A stretch of DNA of 64,000 bases from contig JAOSJZ010000001.1 in the NCBI GenBank assembly GCA_027493885.1, positions 1,116,001 to 1,180,000 on the forward strand. The letters run 5' to 3'. A program made the position numbers and the translations under genes. This DNA comes from Gaiella sp. GTDB taxonomy: Bacteria > Actinomycetota > Thermoleophilia > Gaiellales > Gaiellaceae. Below, piece by piece: positions 35,896 to 44,323 of this stretch. How positions within the stretch are numbered: position 1 is the first letter of the stretch; the number at the start of each line of letters is the position of its first letter. The notes under the pieces are model-generated. The model saw only the letters and a program-made list of their open reading frames with translations. It did not search any database and was not told the DNA's origin.

Positions 35896-36192
35896 ATGAG
35901 CCAGGTCGTCGAGGCGCCGGTCGAGGTCCGCGAGCCCTCCGCCGAGGGTGTGCCCCTCGACGAACGGCCGTGGGTGGTGATCGTCTGGAACGACCCGATC
36001 AACCTGATGAGCTACGTCACGCTCGTCCTGCAACAGCTGTTCGGCTACTCGCGCGCGAAGGCCACCCGTCTGATGCTGCAGGTGCACAACGAGGGCAGGG
36101 CCGCCGTGTCGAGCGGGACCCGTGAGAAGGCCGAGCTCGACGTCTCGCGGCTTCACGCGCACGGGCTCTGGGCCACGATGCAGCAGGATTAG
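35896..36192 (+). CDS. clpS: ClpS adaptor of the Clp protease
   Basis: 98 residues. Binds the N-domain of a ClpA/ClpC ATPase and delivers N-degron substrates. Landmarks: [40 protein letters not shown] and [18 protein letters not shown], covering the N-degron pocket residues (N-D-P-x-N-L-M and the later H-x-E). The N-terminal 24 residues are disordered as usual. Followed 9 bases later by DUF2017, a pairing found throughout actinobacteria. Confidence 0.95.
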   Translation: MSQVVEAPVEVREPSAEGVPLDERPWVVIVWNDPINLMSYVTLVLQQLFGYSRAKATRLMLQVHNEGRAAVSSGTREKAELDVSRLHAHGLWATMQQD

Positions 36193-36201
36193 GGGCTGGG
36201 C

Positions 36202-36690
36202 GTGCGGCGCGGCATCGATCGGCGACGCGACGGCTCCTTCCGGGTCCGTCTGCCCCCGGAAGAGCGAGACGTGCTTGCGTCCCTGCCGGCGCAGCTCCGG
36301 GAAGCGCTCACATCCGGCGAGCCCACGCTCTACCGGCTGTTCCCGCCTGCGTTCACCGACGACGACGCCGCAAACGCCGAGTACGCGCGGCTCGTCGGCG
36401 CGACGCTCCTCGAGGGCAAGCTCCAGGCGCTGTCAGAGCTCGAGCGGACGGCGCACGCCGAGTCGCTCACCGACGTCGAGCTGCTGACGTGGCTCGGGGC
36501 GCTCGAGAGCCTGAGGCTCGTGCTCGGCACGCAACTCGACGTCACGGAGGAGAGCTACGGGCCGCTCGACCGCGACGACCCGGACGCTCCGCGCCTCGCG
36601 CTGTACCACTGGCTGTCGTGGCTGCAGGAGGAGGTCGTCCACGCGCTCTCGGCCGCGCTCGAGGACGCCGCGTCTCCGCCGGACGGCTGA
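36202..36690 (+). CDS. DUF2017 family protein
   Basis: 162 residues, alpha-helical, with FRVRLPPEERDVLASLPAQL, LYRLFPPAFTDDDAANAEYA and LYHWLSWLQEEVVHAL, the usual DUF2017 blocks. Biochemical role unknown; constant adjacency to clpS suggests a link with Clp proteolysis. GTG start 9 bases after the clpS stop. Confidence 0.85.
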   Translation: MRRGIDRRRDGSFRVRLPPEERDVLASLPAQLREALTSGEPTLYRLFPPAFTDDDAANAEYARLVGATLLEGKLQALSELERTAHAESLTDVELLTWLGALESLRLVLGTQLDVTEESYGPLDRDDPDAPRLALYHWLSWLQEEVVHALSAALEDAASPPDG

Positions 36691-36850
36691 GGGCGCCCCC
36701 GGTCAGGGGACGAGAGGGACACGTCCCGACTCGCCGGCGAGGCTCGCCTCGACGGCGTCGAAGCCGTAGTCGACGCCGTCCGGAACCGCACCGCGAACGA
36801 CGCCGCGGATCTCGCTGGCAGAACCCCGCCGACAACGGCGATCGTACGAC

Positions 36851-36856
36851 TATCCT
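36851..36856 (+). promoter_or_regulatory. -10 box TATCCT of the glycosyltransferase gene
   Basis: TATCCT, 6-base spacer, ATG at 36863. Confidence 0.6.
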
Positions 36857-36862
36857 GCCGCG

Positions 36863-37588
36863 ATGCCCGGCGCCGACACCGTCGTCTTCATCCCTGCGTG
36901 GAACGAGGAGCGGAGCCTGCCGGCCGTCCTCGACGAGCTCCGCGCGGGCATGCCGGAGGCGGACGTGCTGGTGATCGACGACGGCTCGACGGACGGCACC
37001 GCGGCGCTCGCCGCCGCCAACGGCGCCATCGTCGTCTCCTTCGGCGAGAACCGCGGTCTCCGCGCGGGGATCGCGGCCGGCTACCAGGAGGCGTACGACC
37101 GCGGCTACGCGTTCTGCGGCCGCGTCGACGCGGACGGGCAGCACCCCGTGGAAGAGCTGCGGCGACTCGTCGAGCTCGTGCGGACGGACCGGTGCGACGT
37201 CGCCGTTGGCTCCCGCTTCGCCGAGGGCGAGGGCTACGAAGCCGAGCGCTACGCGCCCTCACGGTCCCGGCGCTTCGGGATCGGCCTGCTGCAGAGGGCG
37301 ATGCACGTCCGCCTCGGCCGCCCGTTCCACGATCCCACGAGCGGCATGGCCGCCGTGAACCGGCAGGCGATGCCGATCATGGCGCGGCCCTACGTGAGCG
37401 GCGCGCCGGAGGTCGAGGCGCTCCTGCGACTGAAGCAGGCCGGGCTCCGCGTCCGTGAGGTCGCCGTCCACATGCGCGAGCGCGCGCACGGCGAGTCGAA
37501 GCTCCAGGGGAAGAAGGCCGTCAAGCTCGTGCTCACCGTCGTCGGCACGTTGCTCTTCTTCCGCTGGCTGCGGCACCGCCGCCCGTGA
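36863..37588 (+). CDS. family 2 glycosyltransferase, polyprenol-phosphate sugar transferase-like
   Basis: 241 residues, GT-A fold. FIPAWNEERSLPAVLDEL begins the nucleotide-binding part, VLVIDDGSTDGT holds the first acidic pair, and GRVDADGQHPVEEL has the DxD metal site. FHDPTSGMAAVNRQAM and HGESKLQGKKAVKL match dolichol/polyprenol-phosphate mannosyltransferase relatives. A weak C-terminal hydrophobic stretch (LVLTVVGTLLFFRWL) may sit at the membrane. GTGA overlap with the DUF218 gene suggests a cell-envelope role for both. Confidence 0.88.
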   Translation: MPGADTVVFIPAWNEERSLPAVLDELRAGMPEADVLVIDDGSTDGTAALAAANGAIVVSFGENRGLRAGIAAGYQEAYDRGYAFCGRVDADGQHPVEELRRLVELVRTDRCDVAVGSRFAEGEGYEAERYAPSRSRRFGIGLLQRAMHVRLGRPFHDPTSGMAAVNRQAMPIMARPYVSGAPEVEALLRLKQAGLRVREVAVHMRERAHGESKLQGKKAVKLVLTVVGTLLFFRWLRHRRP

Positions 37589-38082
37589 CGGCCGGCAGGG
37601 TCGTCGTCGTGCTCGGCTACTCGTCCGGCGGCCGCGGCCGCGGCGAGCTGCACCCGGTCTGCGCGGCACGGCTCGAGCGGGCCGCGGAGATCGCGGCGAC
37701 GGACGATCTCGTCGTCCTCTCGGGCTGGGCGCGCACGCCCGAAGCCCATTCGGAGGCGGAACTCATGCGCGCCGCCTGGCGAGGAACCGCCCGGGAGGTG
37801 ATCGTCGACCCGGACGCCCGAACGACGGTCGAGAACATGGCGAACGCGCTCAACGACGTCCTCCGCGTCGGCGCTCGCGAGGTCGTCGTCGTCACGTCGT
37901 CGTGGCACGCGCCCCGCGCGAAGGCGGCGCTCCGCTGGCTGCTCCGCCACACCGGGATCCGGGTCAGCTCCGCGTCGCCGCGGACGGCCCCTTCGTGGCG
38001 GGCATCGCTCCGCGAGCTGCCGCTGTGGCTCCTCCTGCCCGCGCAGCTCTGGTCGGTGGGCCGCAGGAGCTGGCGGCCGTAG
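37585..38082 (+). CDS. DUF218 (YdcF/SanA/ElyC-like) protein
   Basis: 165 residues. Motifs: VVVVLGYSSGGRGRGELHPV, LVVLSGWARTPEAHSEAELM, ARTTVENMANAL and VVVTSSWHAPRAKAALRWLL, the standard DUF218 series. Some members act in envelope polysaccharide metabolism or SAM binding; role here is unknown. Translationally coupled to the glycosyltransferase. Confidence 0.85.
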   Translation: MTAGRVVVVLGYSSGGRGRGELHPVCAARLERAAEIAATDDLVVLSGWARTPEAHSEAELMRAAWRGTAREVIVDPDARTTVENMANALNDVLRVGAREVVVVTSSWHAPRAKAALRWLLRHTGIRVSSASPRTAPSWRASLRELPLWLLLPAQLWSVGRRSWRP

Positions 38083-38105
38083 CCCGGACGTACGCGCCCG
38101 GGCTA
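38080..38105. terminator. convergent terminator containing both stop codons
   Basis: Arms TAGCCCGG / CCGGGCTA around a 10-base loop. The first TAG is the stop of the DUF218 gene and the complement of the last CTA is the stop of xdhC on the other strand. Confidence 0.6.
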
Positions 38106-38852
38106 GGCCACCTCCGCGTGGATCCGCTGCTTCGCCTCGCGCAGCGGGCCGCCGGGGCGCTGCGCGCGCACGGCCAGGATCTCGCCGAGGATCGAGAGCG
38201 CGGTCTCGGCTTGCGTGTCCGCGCCGATGTCGAGCCCGCAGGGCCCGCTGATCCGGGCGAGCTGCTCCTCCGTGACCCCAGCCTCGAGCAGCCGCTCTCG
38301 ACGGCGCTCCTGGTTGCGCCGCGACCCGAGCGCCCCGATGTAGAACGCCTCCGTGTCGAGCGCCGCGATCAGCGCCGGCTCGTCGAACTTGTCGTCGTGG
38401 GTCAAGACGACGATCGCCGTCTGGTGGTCGGGCGCGACCTCCACGATCGCATCCTCGGGCCACTTCGCGATCAGCTGGTCGGCCGAGGGGATCCGTTCGG
38501 GCGTGAGAAACGTCGCGCGCGCGTCGGCCACGATCGCGGTCCAGCCGAGCAGCTTCGCCGCCTGCGCGAGCGCCTCCGCGGTGTCGACCGCGCCGTACAC
38601 GAGGAGGCGCGGCGGCGGCCCGTACCACTCGGCGAACACCTTTGCGCCGTCGGCTTGGACGATCCCGTTCCGGCCGCGGCGGACGAGCTCGTCGAACTGC
38701 TCGAGGGCCGCCGCGGGGACACCCTCCCCCACCGTATCGCCTCCCTCGATCACGAGGACCTTCGACCCCAGGCCCTCCCCTTCGACGACCGTGAAGAGGA
38801 CGGCGCGATCACCGGACTCGAGCAGCTCCCGGAGACGGGCGACGAGGGTCAC
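38103..38852 (-). CDS. XdhC-family protein, Rossmann (XdhC_C) part
   Basis: 249 residues. N-terminal third resembles the linker/first part of XdhC (VLFTVVEGEGLGSKVLVIEG), followed by the Rossmann-like domain LLVYGAVDTAEALAQAAKLL, TAIVADARATFLTPERIPSA, TAIVVLTHDDKFDEPALIAAL, FYIGALGSRRNQERRRERLL and ISGPCGLDIGADTQAETALS. XdhC/CoxF proteins bind molybdenum cofactor and insert it, sulfurated, into xanthine-dehydrogenase-family enzymes. GTG overlaps the stop of the small XdhC part. Confidence 0.88.
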   Translation of the reverse strand: MTLVARLRELLESGDRAVLFTVVEGEGLGSKVLVIEGGDTVGEGVPAAALEQFDELVRRGRNGIVQADGAKVFAEWYGPPPRLLVYGAVDTAEALAQAAKLLGWTAIVADARATFLTPERIPSADQLIAKWPEDAIVEVAPDHQTAIVVLTHDDKFDEPALIAALDTEAFYIGALGSRRNQERRRERLLEAGVTEEQLARISGPCGLDIGADTQAETALSILGEILAVRAQRPGGPLREAKQRIHAEVA

Positions 38853-39160
38853 TCGACCGCCTCCACGAAGACGTCGATCTCGCCGCCGCAGGGAAGCCCG
38901 ACCTCCCAGGCCTGGTCGTCGGTGATCCCGTAATGCAGGAGCTTCGGCTGACCGGTCTGCATGACCTCCATCGCGTTCGAGTAGACGTCGCTCTCGACGC
39001 AGCCCCCGGAGACCGAGCCGTACATCTTGCCGGACTCCGAGACTGCGAGGCTCGTCCCCACGGGCCGCGGTGCCGAGCGGCGCGTCGCGACGACGGTTGC
39101 GACGACGACCTTCTCGCCGGCCTCGCGCCACGCCTCGACCTCGGGCAGGATCTCCTTCAC
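38849..39160 (-). CDS. XdhC_CoxI N-terminal domain as separate protein
   Basis: 103 residues with the XdhC_CoxI block: WREAGEKVVVATVVATRRSA, PRPVGTSLAVSESGKMYGSV, SGGCVESDVYSNAMEVM and GLPCGGEIDVFVE. The two conserved cysteines (GGCVE and PCGGEI) are present. In many bacteria this domain is the first part of one XdhC protein; here it ends with a GTGA overlap to the rest. Part of the moxR-coxE-xdhC operon. Confidence 0.88.
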   Translation of the reverse strand: MKEILPEVEAWREAGEKVVVATVVATRRSAPRPVGTSLAVSESGKMYGSVSGGCVESDVYSNAMEVMQTGQPKLLHYGITDDQAWEVGLPCGGEIDVFVEAVE

Positions 39161-40296
39161 GCTGCATGCCTCCTTTCGATGCCGGCGAGCACGGCCGCCA
39201 GCTCCTCGAGACTCCTCAGATTATGGCCGGGCAGGAACCGGTCGACGTACGGCAGCGCCGCCCGCATCCCGCCGGCGAGCGGCTGGTACTGCGGGTTGCC
39301 CTTGAGCGGGTTGACCCAGACGACCGCGTACGCGGCCCGCGCGAGCCTCGCCATCTCGCGGCCGACGAGCTCCGGATCCTCACGCTCCCAGCCGTCCGAG
39401 ACGATGAGAACGATCGCGCCGCGGGAGAGCGCGCGGCGACCGTAGACCTCGTTGAACTGCCGGAGGGAGGCGCCGATCCGGGTGCCGCTGCCCCAGTCCA
39501 CGACCGCCTCCGTGCAGCGCGCGAGCGCGGCGTCCGGGTCGCGTGTCGCGAGGTCCGGGGTCAGGCGCGACAGCCGTGTCCCGAACGCGAACGCCTCGAC
39601 GCCCCGCCCGGTGCCGACGACCGCATGGAGAAAGAGGAGCAGCGCACGGGCGTAGCTGTCCATCGAGCCCGATACGTCGCACAGCACGACCAGCTTGCGC
39701 GGCACCTCCTTCCGGGCGCGAAACGGGCGCTCGACCGGGTCGCCGCCGGTGCGGAGCGAGCGGCGGATCATCCGCCGCACGTCGAGCCGGTCGCCACGCG
39801 GGTCGGCCGTTCGGCGCCGCGAATGACGCTGCGGCCGTGCCCGGGCGATACGCGCGATCAGCTCGCGAAGCCGGCGAAGCTCGTCCCCCGAGAGCTCCGC
39901 GAAGTCCTTGTCGCGGAGGAGCTCCTGCCCCGAGGCGCCGAGCTCGACCGGGTCGCCGCTGTCCGGGTCGTCGTCACCGGCCGGCTGCGTCCGGTCGGCG
40001 AGGTCGACGACGGCGCTCGTCTCCACCTGCTCGGGCATCCGCGCGCGGGCCGGCGGCAGCACCGGCGCACGGAGGAACCACGCGTCGAACGCGCGGTCGA
40101 ACAGCTCGAGCTCGTCGTGGCGCGAGACGAGGGTCTGGCGGAGAGAGAAGTAGACGTCCTCCCGGCGTTCGAGGTCGACCGCGTCGAGCGCGCGGAGCGC
40201 GTCGGCCACCCGGCCCGGGCCGACCTCGAGACCAGCCTCGTGGAGCACGCGCCCGAAGGTGACGACGTGCCCGACGATTGCGTCTCCCGCGGCCAC
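39157..40296 (-). CDS. coxE: CoxE-like VWA-domain protein
   Basis: 379 residues. The C-terminal VWA domain has KLVVLCDVSGSMDSYARALL (DxSxS), the threonine in WGSGTRIGASLRQFNE and IVLIVSDGWERED. The N-terminal part (VVTFGRVLHEAGLEVGPGRV, DVYFSLRQTLVSRHDELELF) is typical of CoxE-type proteins, which with a MoxR ATPase (CoxD) help mature the active site of CO dehydrogenase and related molybdenum enzymes. ATG overlaps or abuts its neighbours on both sides. Confidence 0.88.
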   Translation of the reverse strand: MAAGDAIVGHVVTFGRVLHEAGLEVGPGRVADALRALDAVDLERREDVYFSLRQTLVSRHDELELFDRAFDAWFLRAPVLPPARARMPEQVETSAVVDLADRTQPAGDDDPDSGDPVELGASGQELLRDKDFAELSGDELRRLRELIARIARARPQRHSRRRTADPRGDRLDVRRMIRRSLRTGGDPVERPFRARKEVPRKLVVLCDVSGSMDSYARALLLFLHAVVGTGRGVEAFAFGTRLSRLTPDLATRDPDAALARCTEAVVDWGSGTRIGASLRQFNEVYGRRALSRGAIVLIVSDGWEREDPELVGREMARLARAAYAVVWVNPLKGNPQYQPLAGGMRAALPYVDRFLPGHNLRSLEELAAVLAGIERRHAA

Positions 40297-40299
40297 GAC

Positions 40300-41184
40300 C
40301 TACCCCGCGGGCGCCGCCGTGCGGGCGGCCTCGACGAGCCGCGAGAGCGTCTCGTCCCGGACGGCGTCGACGTCCTCCCGGTACTTGAGCACCGACCCGA
40401 GCGTCTGCTGCACGACCTCGGCGTCGATCTCCTTCCGGCCGAGGGCGTTGAGCGCCATCGCCCAGTCGATGGTCTCCGCCACGCCCGGCGGCTTTGCGAG
40501 GTCGAGCGCGCGTAGCTCGCGCACGAAGGCTGCGGCCTCGGCGGCGAGGCGCTCGGGCACGCCGGGAACGCGCAGCCGGACGATCTCGATCTCGCGCTCG
40601 ATCGACGGATGGCCGATCCAGTGGAAGAGAGCGCGGCGCTTGAGCGCGTCGTGCAGCTCCCGCGTGCGGTTCGAGGTCAGGATCACCGCGGGCCGGCGCT
40701 TCGCGACGATCGTGCCGAGCTCGGGAATCGTGATCTGGAAGTCGGAGAGCACCTCCAGCAGGAACGCCTCGAACTCCTCGTCCGCGCGATCGATCTCGTC
40801 GATCAGCAGCACGACGGGCTCGTCGCTCCAGATCGCCTCGAGCAGCGGCCGGCGAATGAGGTACTCGGGCCCGAACAGCTCCTCCTCGCGCAGCGTTCCC
40901 TCCTGCGCCGCCCGGATGTGGAGCAGCTGGCGCGGGTAGTTCCACTCGTAGACGGCATGGGCGACGTCGAGGCCCTCGTAGCACTGGAGGCGGATCAGCC
41001 GCGCCCCGAGAACGGTCGCGAGCGCCTTGGCCGCCTCCGTCTTGCCGACGCCGGCCTCGCCCTCGAGGAGCACCGGCTTCGATAGCGCGAGCGAGAGGTA
41101 GAGCGCGGTCGCGAGCCCGCGATCCGGCAGGTAGTCCGCCCTTCGCAGCGCCTCTTCGAGCTCGTCGATGCTCCCGAACTCCAT
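40300..41184 (-). CDS. coxD: MoxR-type AAA+ ATPase (CoxD-like)
   Basis: 294 residues. Walker A LLEGEAGVGKTEAAKALA near residue 39, Walker B PVVLLIDEIDRADEEFEAFL, sensor 1 in VILTSNRTRELHDALKRR, arginine finger region RRALFHWIGHPS. Chaperone-like ATPase acting with the CoxE VWA protein. ATG 41184 is 6 bases after TACGCT; the very long open frame upstream is an artefact of GC bias. First gene of the operon moxR-coxE-xdhC. Confidence 0.9.
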   Translation of the reverse strand: MEFGSIDELEEALRRADYLPDRGLATALYLSLALSKPVLLEGEAGVGKTEAAKALATVLGARLIRLQCYEGLDVAHAVYEWNYPRQLLHIRAAQEGTLREEELFGPEYLIRRPLLEAIWSDEPVVLLIDEIDRADEEFEAFLLEVLSDFQITIPELGTIVAKRRPAVILTSNRTRELHDALKRRALFHWIGHPSIEREIEIVRLRVPGVPERLAAEAAAFVRELRALDLAKPPGVAETIDWAMALNALGRKEIDAEVVQQTLGSVLKYREDVDAVRDETLSRLVEAARTAAPAG

Positions 41185-41190
41185 ACCCGG

Positions 41191-41196
41191 AGCGTA
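41191..41196 (-). promoter_or_regulatory. -10 box TACGCT of the coxD-coxE-xdhC operon
   Basis: Minus-strand TACGCT, 6-base spacer, ATG at 41184. Confidence 0.6.
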
Positions 41197-41210
41197 CCGG
41201 GGAGGCGCCG

Positions 41211-41522
41211 TCAGGCCGCGTCGCGCTCGAGAAGCTCGGTCGCGAGCGCAACCGACCGCTCGAGCGACCCGTTGTCGACGAGCGCGTCGATCGCGGACGT
41301 CGGGTCGATGCACTGATCGACACACACCTCGAGGATGCGCAGCGCGACGAAGGTGAGGGCGTCGAGCTGGATTCCGGCCTGGCGTAACGCGGCCCCCACG
41401 TGGAACGCCTCCCGAGCGAGCGCGTGCTCCATCGACGCGAGCGCGAAGCCCGCCGCGAGCTCTCGCTCCTGCGCGGCACGCACCTCGCCGGGCTCTGCCC
41501 GCATGTCGTCCGACCCCGTCAT
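41211..41522 (-). CDS. small helical protein of unknown function
   Basis: 103 residues, acidic and helical (AAQERELAAGFALASMEHAL, LDALTFVALRILEVCVDQCI). Two cysteines lie close together (VCVDQC). No family recognised. It ends 26 bases before the coxD start codon on the same strand and may be part of that transcription unit. An inverted repeat CGTCTC/GAGACG (41527-41543) lies just upstream. Confidence 0.5.
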   Translation of the reverse strand: MTGSDDMRAEPGEVRAAQERELAAGFALASMEHALAREAFHVGAALRQAGIQLDALTFVALRILEVCVDQCIDPTSAIDALVDNGSLERSVALATELLERDAA

Positions 41523-41602
41523 CGACCGTCTCGCAGTGAGACGAGCGAGCGCGGAAAAATGCGGTTGCGCGTCGCCTCGTGGTGATCCCGCGTACAGAGG
41601 CG

Positions 41603-41608
41603 TACGAT
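41603..41608 (+). promoter_or_regulatory. -10 box TACGAT of the patatin gene
   Basis: TACGAT, 6-base spacer, ATG at 41615. Confidence 0.6.
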
Positions 41609-41614
41609 CGCACG

Positions 41615-43438
41615 ATGCGGCCCGAGGTGATCACGGCGGCCGGCGGCGAGGCGGCGGTCTCCGTGCCGACGCTCGCAGCCGTGCCGCTCTTCGCCGGGGC
41701 CGATCGAGACGCCCTGCAGGCGCTCGCGGCGGACGCGCGACCGGTGCGCGCGCTCGCGGGCGAGTGGGTCATGCGCGCGGGTGACGAGGCCGACGACCTC
41801 TTCGTCGTGCTCCGGGGGCGGCTGCGCGTCGTCGTCGGCGCCCACGGCGAGGAGCGGACGGTACGCGTCCTCGGCCCGGGCGCAGCGATCGGCGAGCTCG
41901 CGCTCCTGACGGAGTCGCCGCGCTCGGCCTCCGTGCAGGCGGTACGGGACACGACGCTCCTCCGGCTCGGGCGGCACGCGTTCGTCGAGCTGATCGAGCG
42001 GGACAGCGGCTTCGCGGCGGCGGTTGCGCGCGAGCTCGCCTCCCAGCTCCAGGCGAGCGGCGGGCTCGAAGCGCCGCCCTCGCGACCGGCGCTCGTGGCG
42101 CTGCGGCGGCTCGACCCGGGTGTCCCGCTCGCGGCGGTTGCGTCGTCGCTCGCGCAGGCGCTCGCGACGTACGGCCCGGTCACGATCCTCGACGCGTCCG
42201 CTGCCGGCACGGACGCCGTGGAGTGCGCGGAGGACGAGAACGCGCACGTCCTCGTCCTCGACGAGTCGGGCGCCGGGGTGTGGAGCGACCTCTGCGCGCG
42301 CCAGGCCGACCGCATGCTGCTGGTCGGAACGGCGGAGAGCGTGCCGCCGCCCAGCTCGTCGCCCGAGGCGGACCTCGTCATCCTCGGCCCCTCCTCCGGC
42401 GAGGCGCTACGGTCGCTCCTCGACGCGGTCGCGCCGCGGGCGCACCACCGCCTCGCCACGACCGAGCCCAGCGATCCGGGCGTCGGGCGGCTCGCCCGCA
42501 GGCTCGTCGGCCGGGCCCTCGGCGTCGTCCTCTCCGGCGGCGGTGCGCGCGGGTTCGCGCACATCGGCGCGCTGGCGGAGCTCGACGCGGCCGGGATCGA
42601 GATCGACCGCTACGGCGGTTGCTCGATGGGCTCCTTGATCGCCGCGATGGCAGCGGCGGGCTGGAGCCCGAACGACATCCGCGACCGCTGCCACGAGGAG
42701 CTGGTGCGCCGCTCGCCGTTCAACGACTACACGATCCCGCGGGTTGCGCTGATCCGCTCGCGGAAGGCCGCGCGCATGTTCGACCGCCTCTTCGGCGAGC
42801 TCACGATCGAGGAGCTCGCGAAGCCGCTCTTCACGGTCAGCGCCGACCTCCTCTCGAGCCGGCTCGTCGTGCACCGCCGCGGTAGCGTGATCGAGGCCGT
42901 CGGCGCGAGCATGTCGATCCCGGGCCTCGTGCCGCCCCTCTCGCGGGGCGGCCGGCTGCTCGTCGACGGCGGCGTCCTCAACAACCTCCCCATCGACGCC
43001 ATGGCCGACGCGGGCGAGGGCCCCATCGTCGCGGTCGACGTCGTGCGGCGCCTCGAGGCGTCCGCCGACGCGACGCCTGCGCTCCCGTCGATCATGGAGA
43101 CGCTTTCGCGGGCGACGGTGCTCGGCAGCGTCGAGCGGGCGGAGCGGAACCGGGACCTGGCGCTGCTCGTGATCACCCCGGACGTGCAGGACATCCCCCT
43201 GCGCGAGTTCGGGGCGCTCGACCTTGCGATCGAGGCTGGGCGCGAGGCGACGCGACGCGCCCTCGAGAGCGGGGGCGCCGACACGATCCTCGCCGCGGTG
43301 CGCGCGCCGGTGGGGTCTGGCACCGCAGCCGCCCGACGCGCGCGCCCGTGGGGTCTGGCACCGCAGGTGCCTGACCCCGGCGACGCCGCCGACCTGGTGA
43401 CCCCATCGTTCTCCGGGGAACCGCCGGGCCCCGAATAG
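41615..43438 (+). CDS. cyclic-nucleotide-binding patatin-like phospholipase (NTE/RssA group)
   Basis: 607 residues. Residues about 15-135 are a cNMP-binding domain (FAGADRDALQALAADARPV, GPGAAIGELALLTESPRSAS with the phosphate-binding cassette). A divergent middle (150-285) resembles the non-catalytic region of NTE-like proteins. The patatin domain follows: GVVLSGGGARGFAHIGALAE (oxyanion hole), YGGCSMGSLIAAM (nucleophile Ser in GxSxG) and LLVDGGVLNNLPIDAM (catalytic Asp in DGG). Likely a membrane-associated lysophospholipase regulated by a cyclic nucleotide or by the bound domain. The last about 45 codons are built from palindromic repeat copies, so the natural C-terminus may have been shorter. 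Confidence 0.9.
   Translation: MRPEVITAAGGEAAVSVPTLAAVPLFAGADRDALQALAADARPVRALAGEWVMRAGDEADDLFVVLRGRLRVVVGAHGEERTVRVLGPGAAIGELALLTESPRSASVQAVRDTTLLRLGRHAFVELIERDSGFAAAVARELASQLQASGGLEAPPSRPALVALRRLDPGVPLAAVASSLAQALATYGPVTILDASAAGTDAVECAEDENAHVLVLDESGAGVWSDLCARQADRMLLVGTAESVPPPSSSPEADLVILGPSSGEALRSLLDAVAPRAHHRLATTEPSDPGVGRLARRLVGRALGVVLSGGGARGFAHIGALAELDAAGIEIDRYGGCSMGSLIAAMAAAGWSPNDIRDRCHEELVRRSPFNDYTIPRVALIRSRKAARMFDRLFGELTIEELAKPLFTVSADLLSSRLVVHRRGSVIEAVGASMSIPGLVPPLSRGGRLLVDGGVLNNLPIDAMADAGEGPIVAVDVVRRLEASADATPALPSIMETLSRATVLGSVERAERNRDLALLVITPDVQDIPLREFGALDLAIEAGREATRRALESGGADTILAAVRAPVGSGTAAARRARPWGLAPQVPDPGDAADLVTPSFSGEPPGPE
43312..43327 (+). repeat. GGGG-TGGCACC repeat, partial copy 3
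   Basis: GGGGTCTGGCACCGCA matches the first half of the element; the second half is missing. Lies in frame in the patatin gene. Confidence 0.5.
43350..43378 (+). repeat. GGGG-TGGCACC repeat, copy 4
   Basis: GGGGTC-t-GGCACC, GCA loop, GGTGCC-t-GACCCC: same structure as the copy at 13828-13856 with compensating base changes in the outer stem (A:T pair swapped). Coding sequence for the patatin C-terminus. Confidence 0.6.
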
Positions 43439-43460
43439 CTGGGTGCGCCCGGCGCTGGGC

Positions 43461-43466
43461 TACCGT
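43461..43466 (+). promoter_or_regulatory. -10 box TACCGT of the ctaG-like pair
   Basis: TACCGT, 6-base spacer, GTG at 43473. Confidence 0.55.
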
Positions 43467-43472
43467 GAGCCC

Positions 43473-44323
43473 GTGACGGCGCTCGCAGCGACGGCGACGG
43501 ACGACCTCTGGACGGCATGGTCGCTCGACCCGCTCGTGCTCGTCGCGGCGGCTGTCGCCGTCGGCTTCTTCGCGCAGGGGTGGCGCCGGCTTCATCGGCG
43601 CAGGCCGGAGCTCGCGCCGTGGTCGCGCTGGCCGCTCTTCCTGGCCGGTGTCGCGATCGTCGTCGGGGGATCGTCTCGCCGCTCGACGCGATCGCGGAGG
43701 AGTACCTCCAGTCGGCGCACATGCTCCAGCACGTCCTCATCGCCGACCTCGGGGTCGCGCTCGCGCTCGTGGCGGTGCGCGGGCCGCTCTCGCTCTTCTT
43801 CTTGCCGCGCGACCTGGTCGCGCCGCTCGCCCGAGGCGCGACGCTGCGGCGGTCGCTCTCGTTCCTCCTGCGTCCGCGGATCGCGATCGTGCTCTGGGTC
43901 GGCGCGCTCGTCGCGTGGCACGTGCCCGCGCTGTACGACGCCGCGCTGCGCCATCCGCTCGTCCACCGCGCCGAGCATCTCTCGTTCGTCGTCGTCGGCG
44001 CGCTCGTCTGGACGTTGCTCGTCGACCCGGCCGGTCACCGGCGGCTGACGCTCGGCGCGCGCATCGGGCTCGCGGCGGTGATGCTCTGGATCGGCCAGCT
44101 CCTCGCCTACGTGTTCGTCTTCTCGTTCCACCCGTACTACGACGTCTACGCGGAGCAGCCGGAGCGGCTGCTCGGGCTCTCGCCGCTCGCCGACCAGAAG
44201 CTCGCCGGGGTGGTGATGATGGTCGAGCAGGCGCTGACGCTCGGGGCCGCGCTGGTGCTGCTGCTGCTCGCCGCACGGCGCGCGCGGGCCGCCGCGCCGC
44301 GAGCGACGCCCGAGCCCGTCTGA
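43473..44323 (+). CDS. CtaG (caa3-type) cytochrome c oxidase assembly-like protein, copy 1 (frameshifted)
   Basis: About 283 residues with several membrane segments (LVLVAAAVAVGFFAQG, FLAGVAIVVG, IAIVLWVGALVAWHVPALY, LSFVVVGALVWTLLV, ALTLGAALVLLLLAA). Histidines SAHMLQHVLIADLG, AWHVPALYDAAL and HRAEHLSF match the CtaG_caa3 family, integral membrane proteins involved in copper delivery to oxidases. The frame breaks in a run of five G (43665-43669), where one more G restores it. TGATG overlap with copy 2. Confidence 0.8.

Noticed and set aside
36691..36862. A minus-strand frame of about 40 codons (GVDYGFDAVEASLAGESG) ending near 36704
   Set aside because: Has protein-like composition and may be the end of a lost gene, but no start codon, promoter or recognised family supports it.
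41527..41543. CGTCTC/GAGACG inverted repeat upstream of two divergent genes
   Set aside because: Arms are only 6 bases and no second copy was seen; noted in the neighbouring gene entry only.
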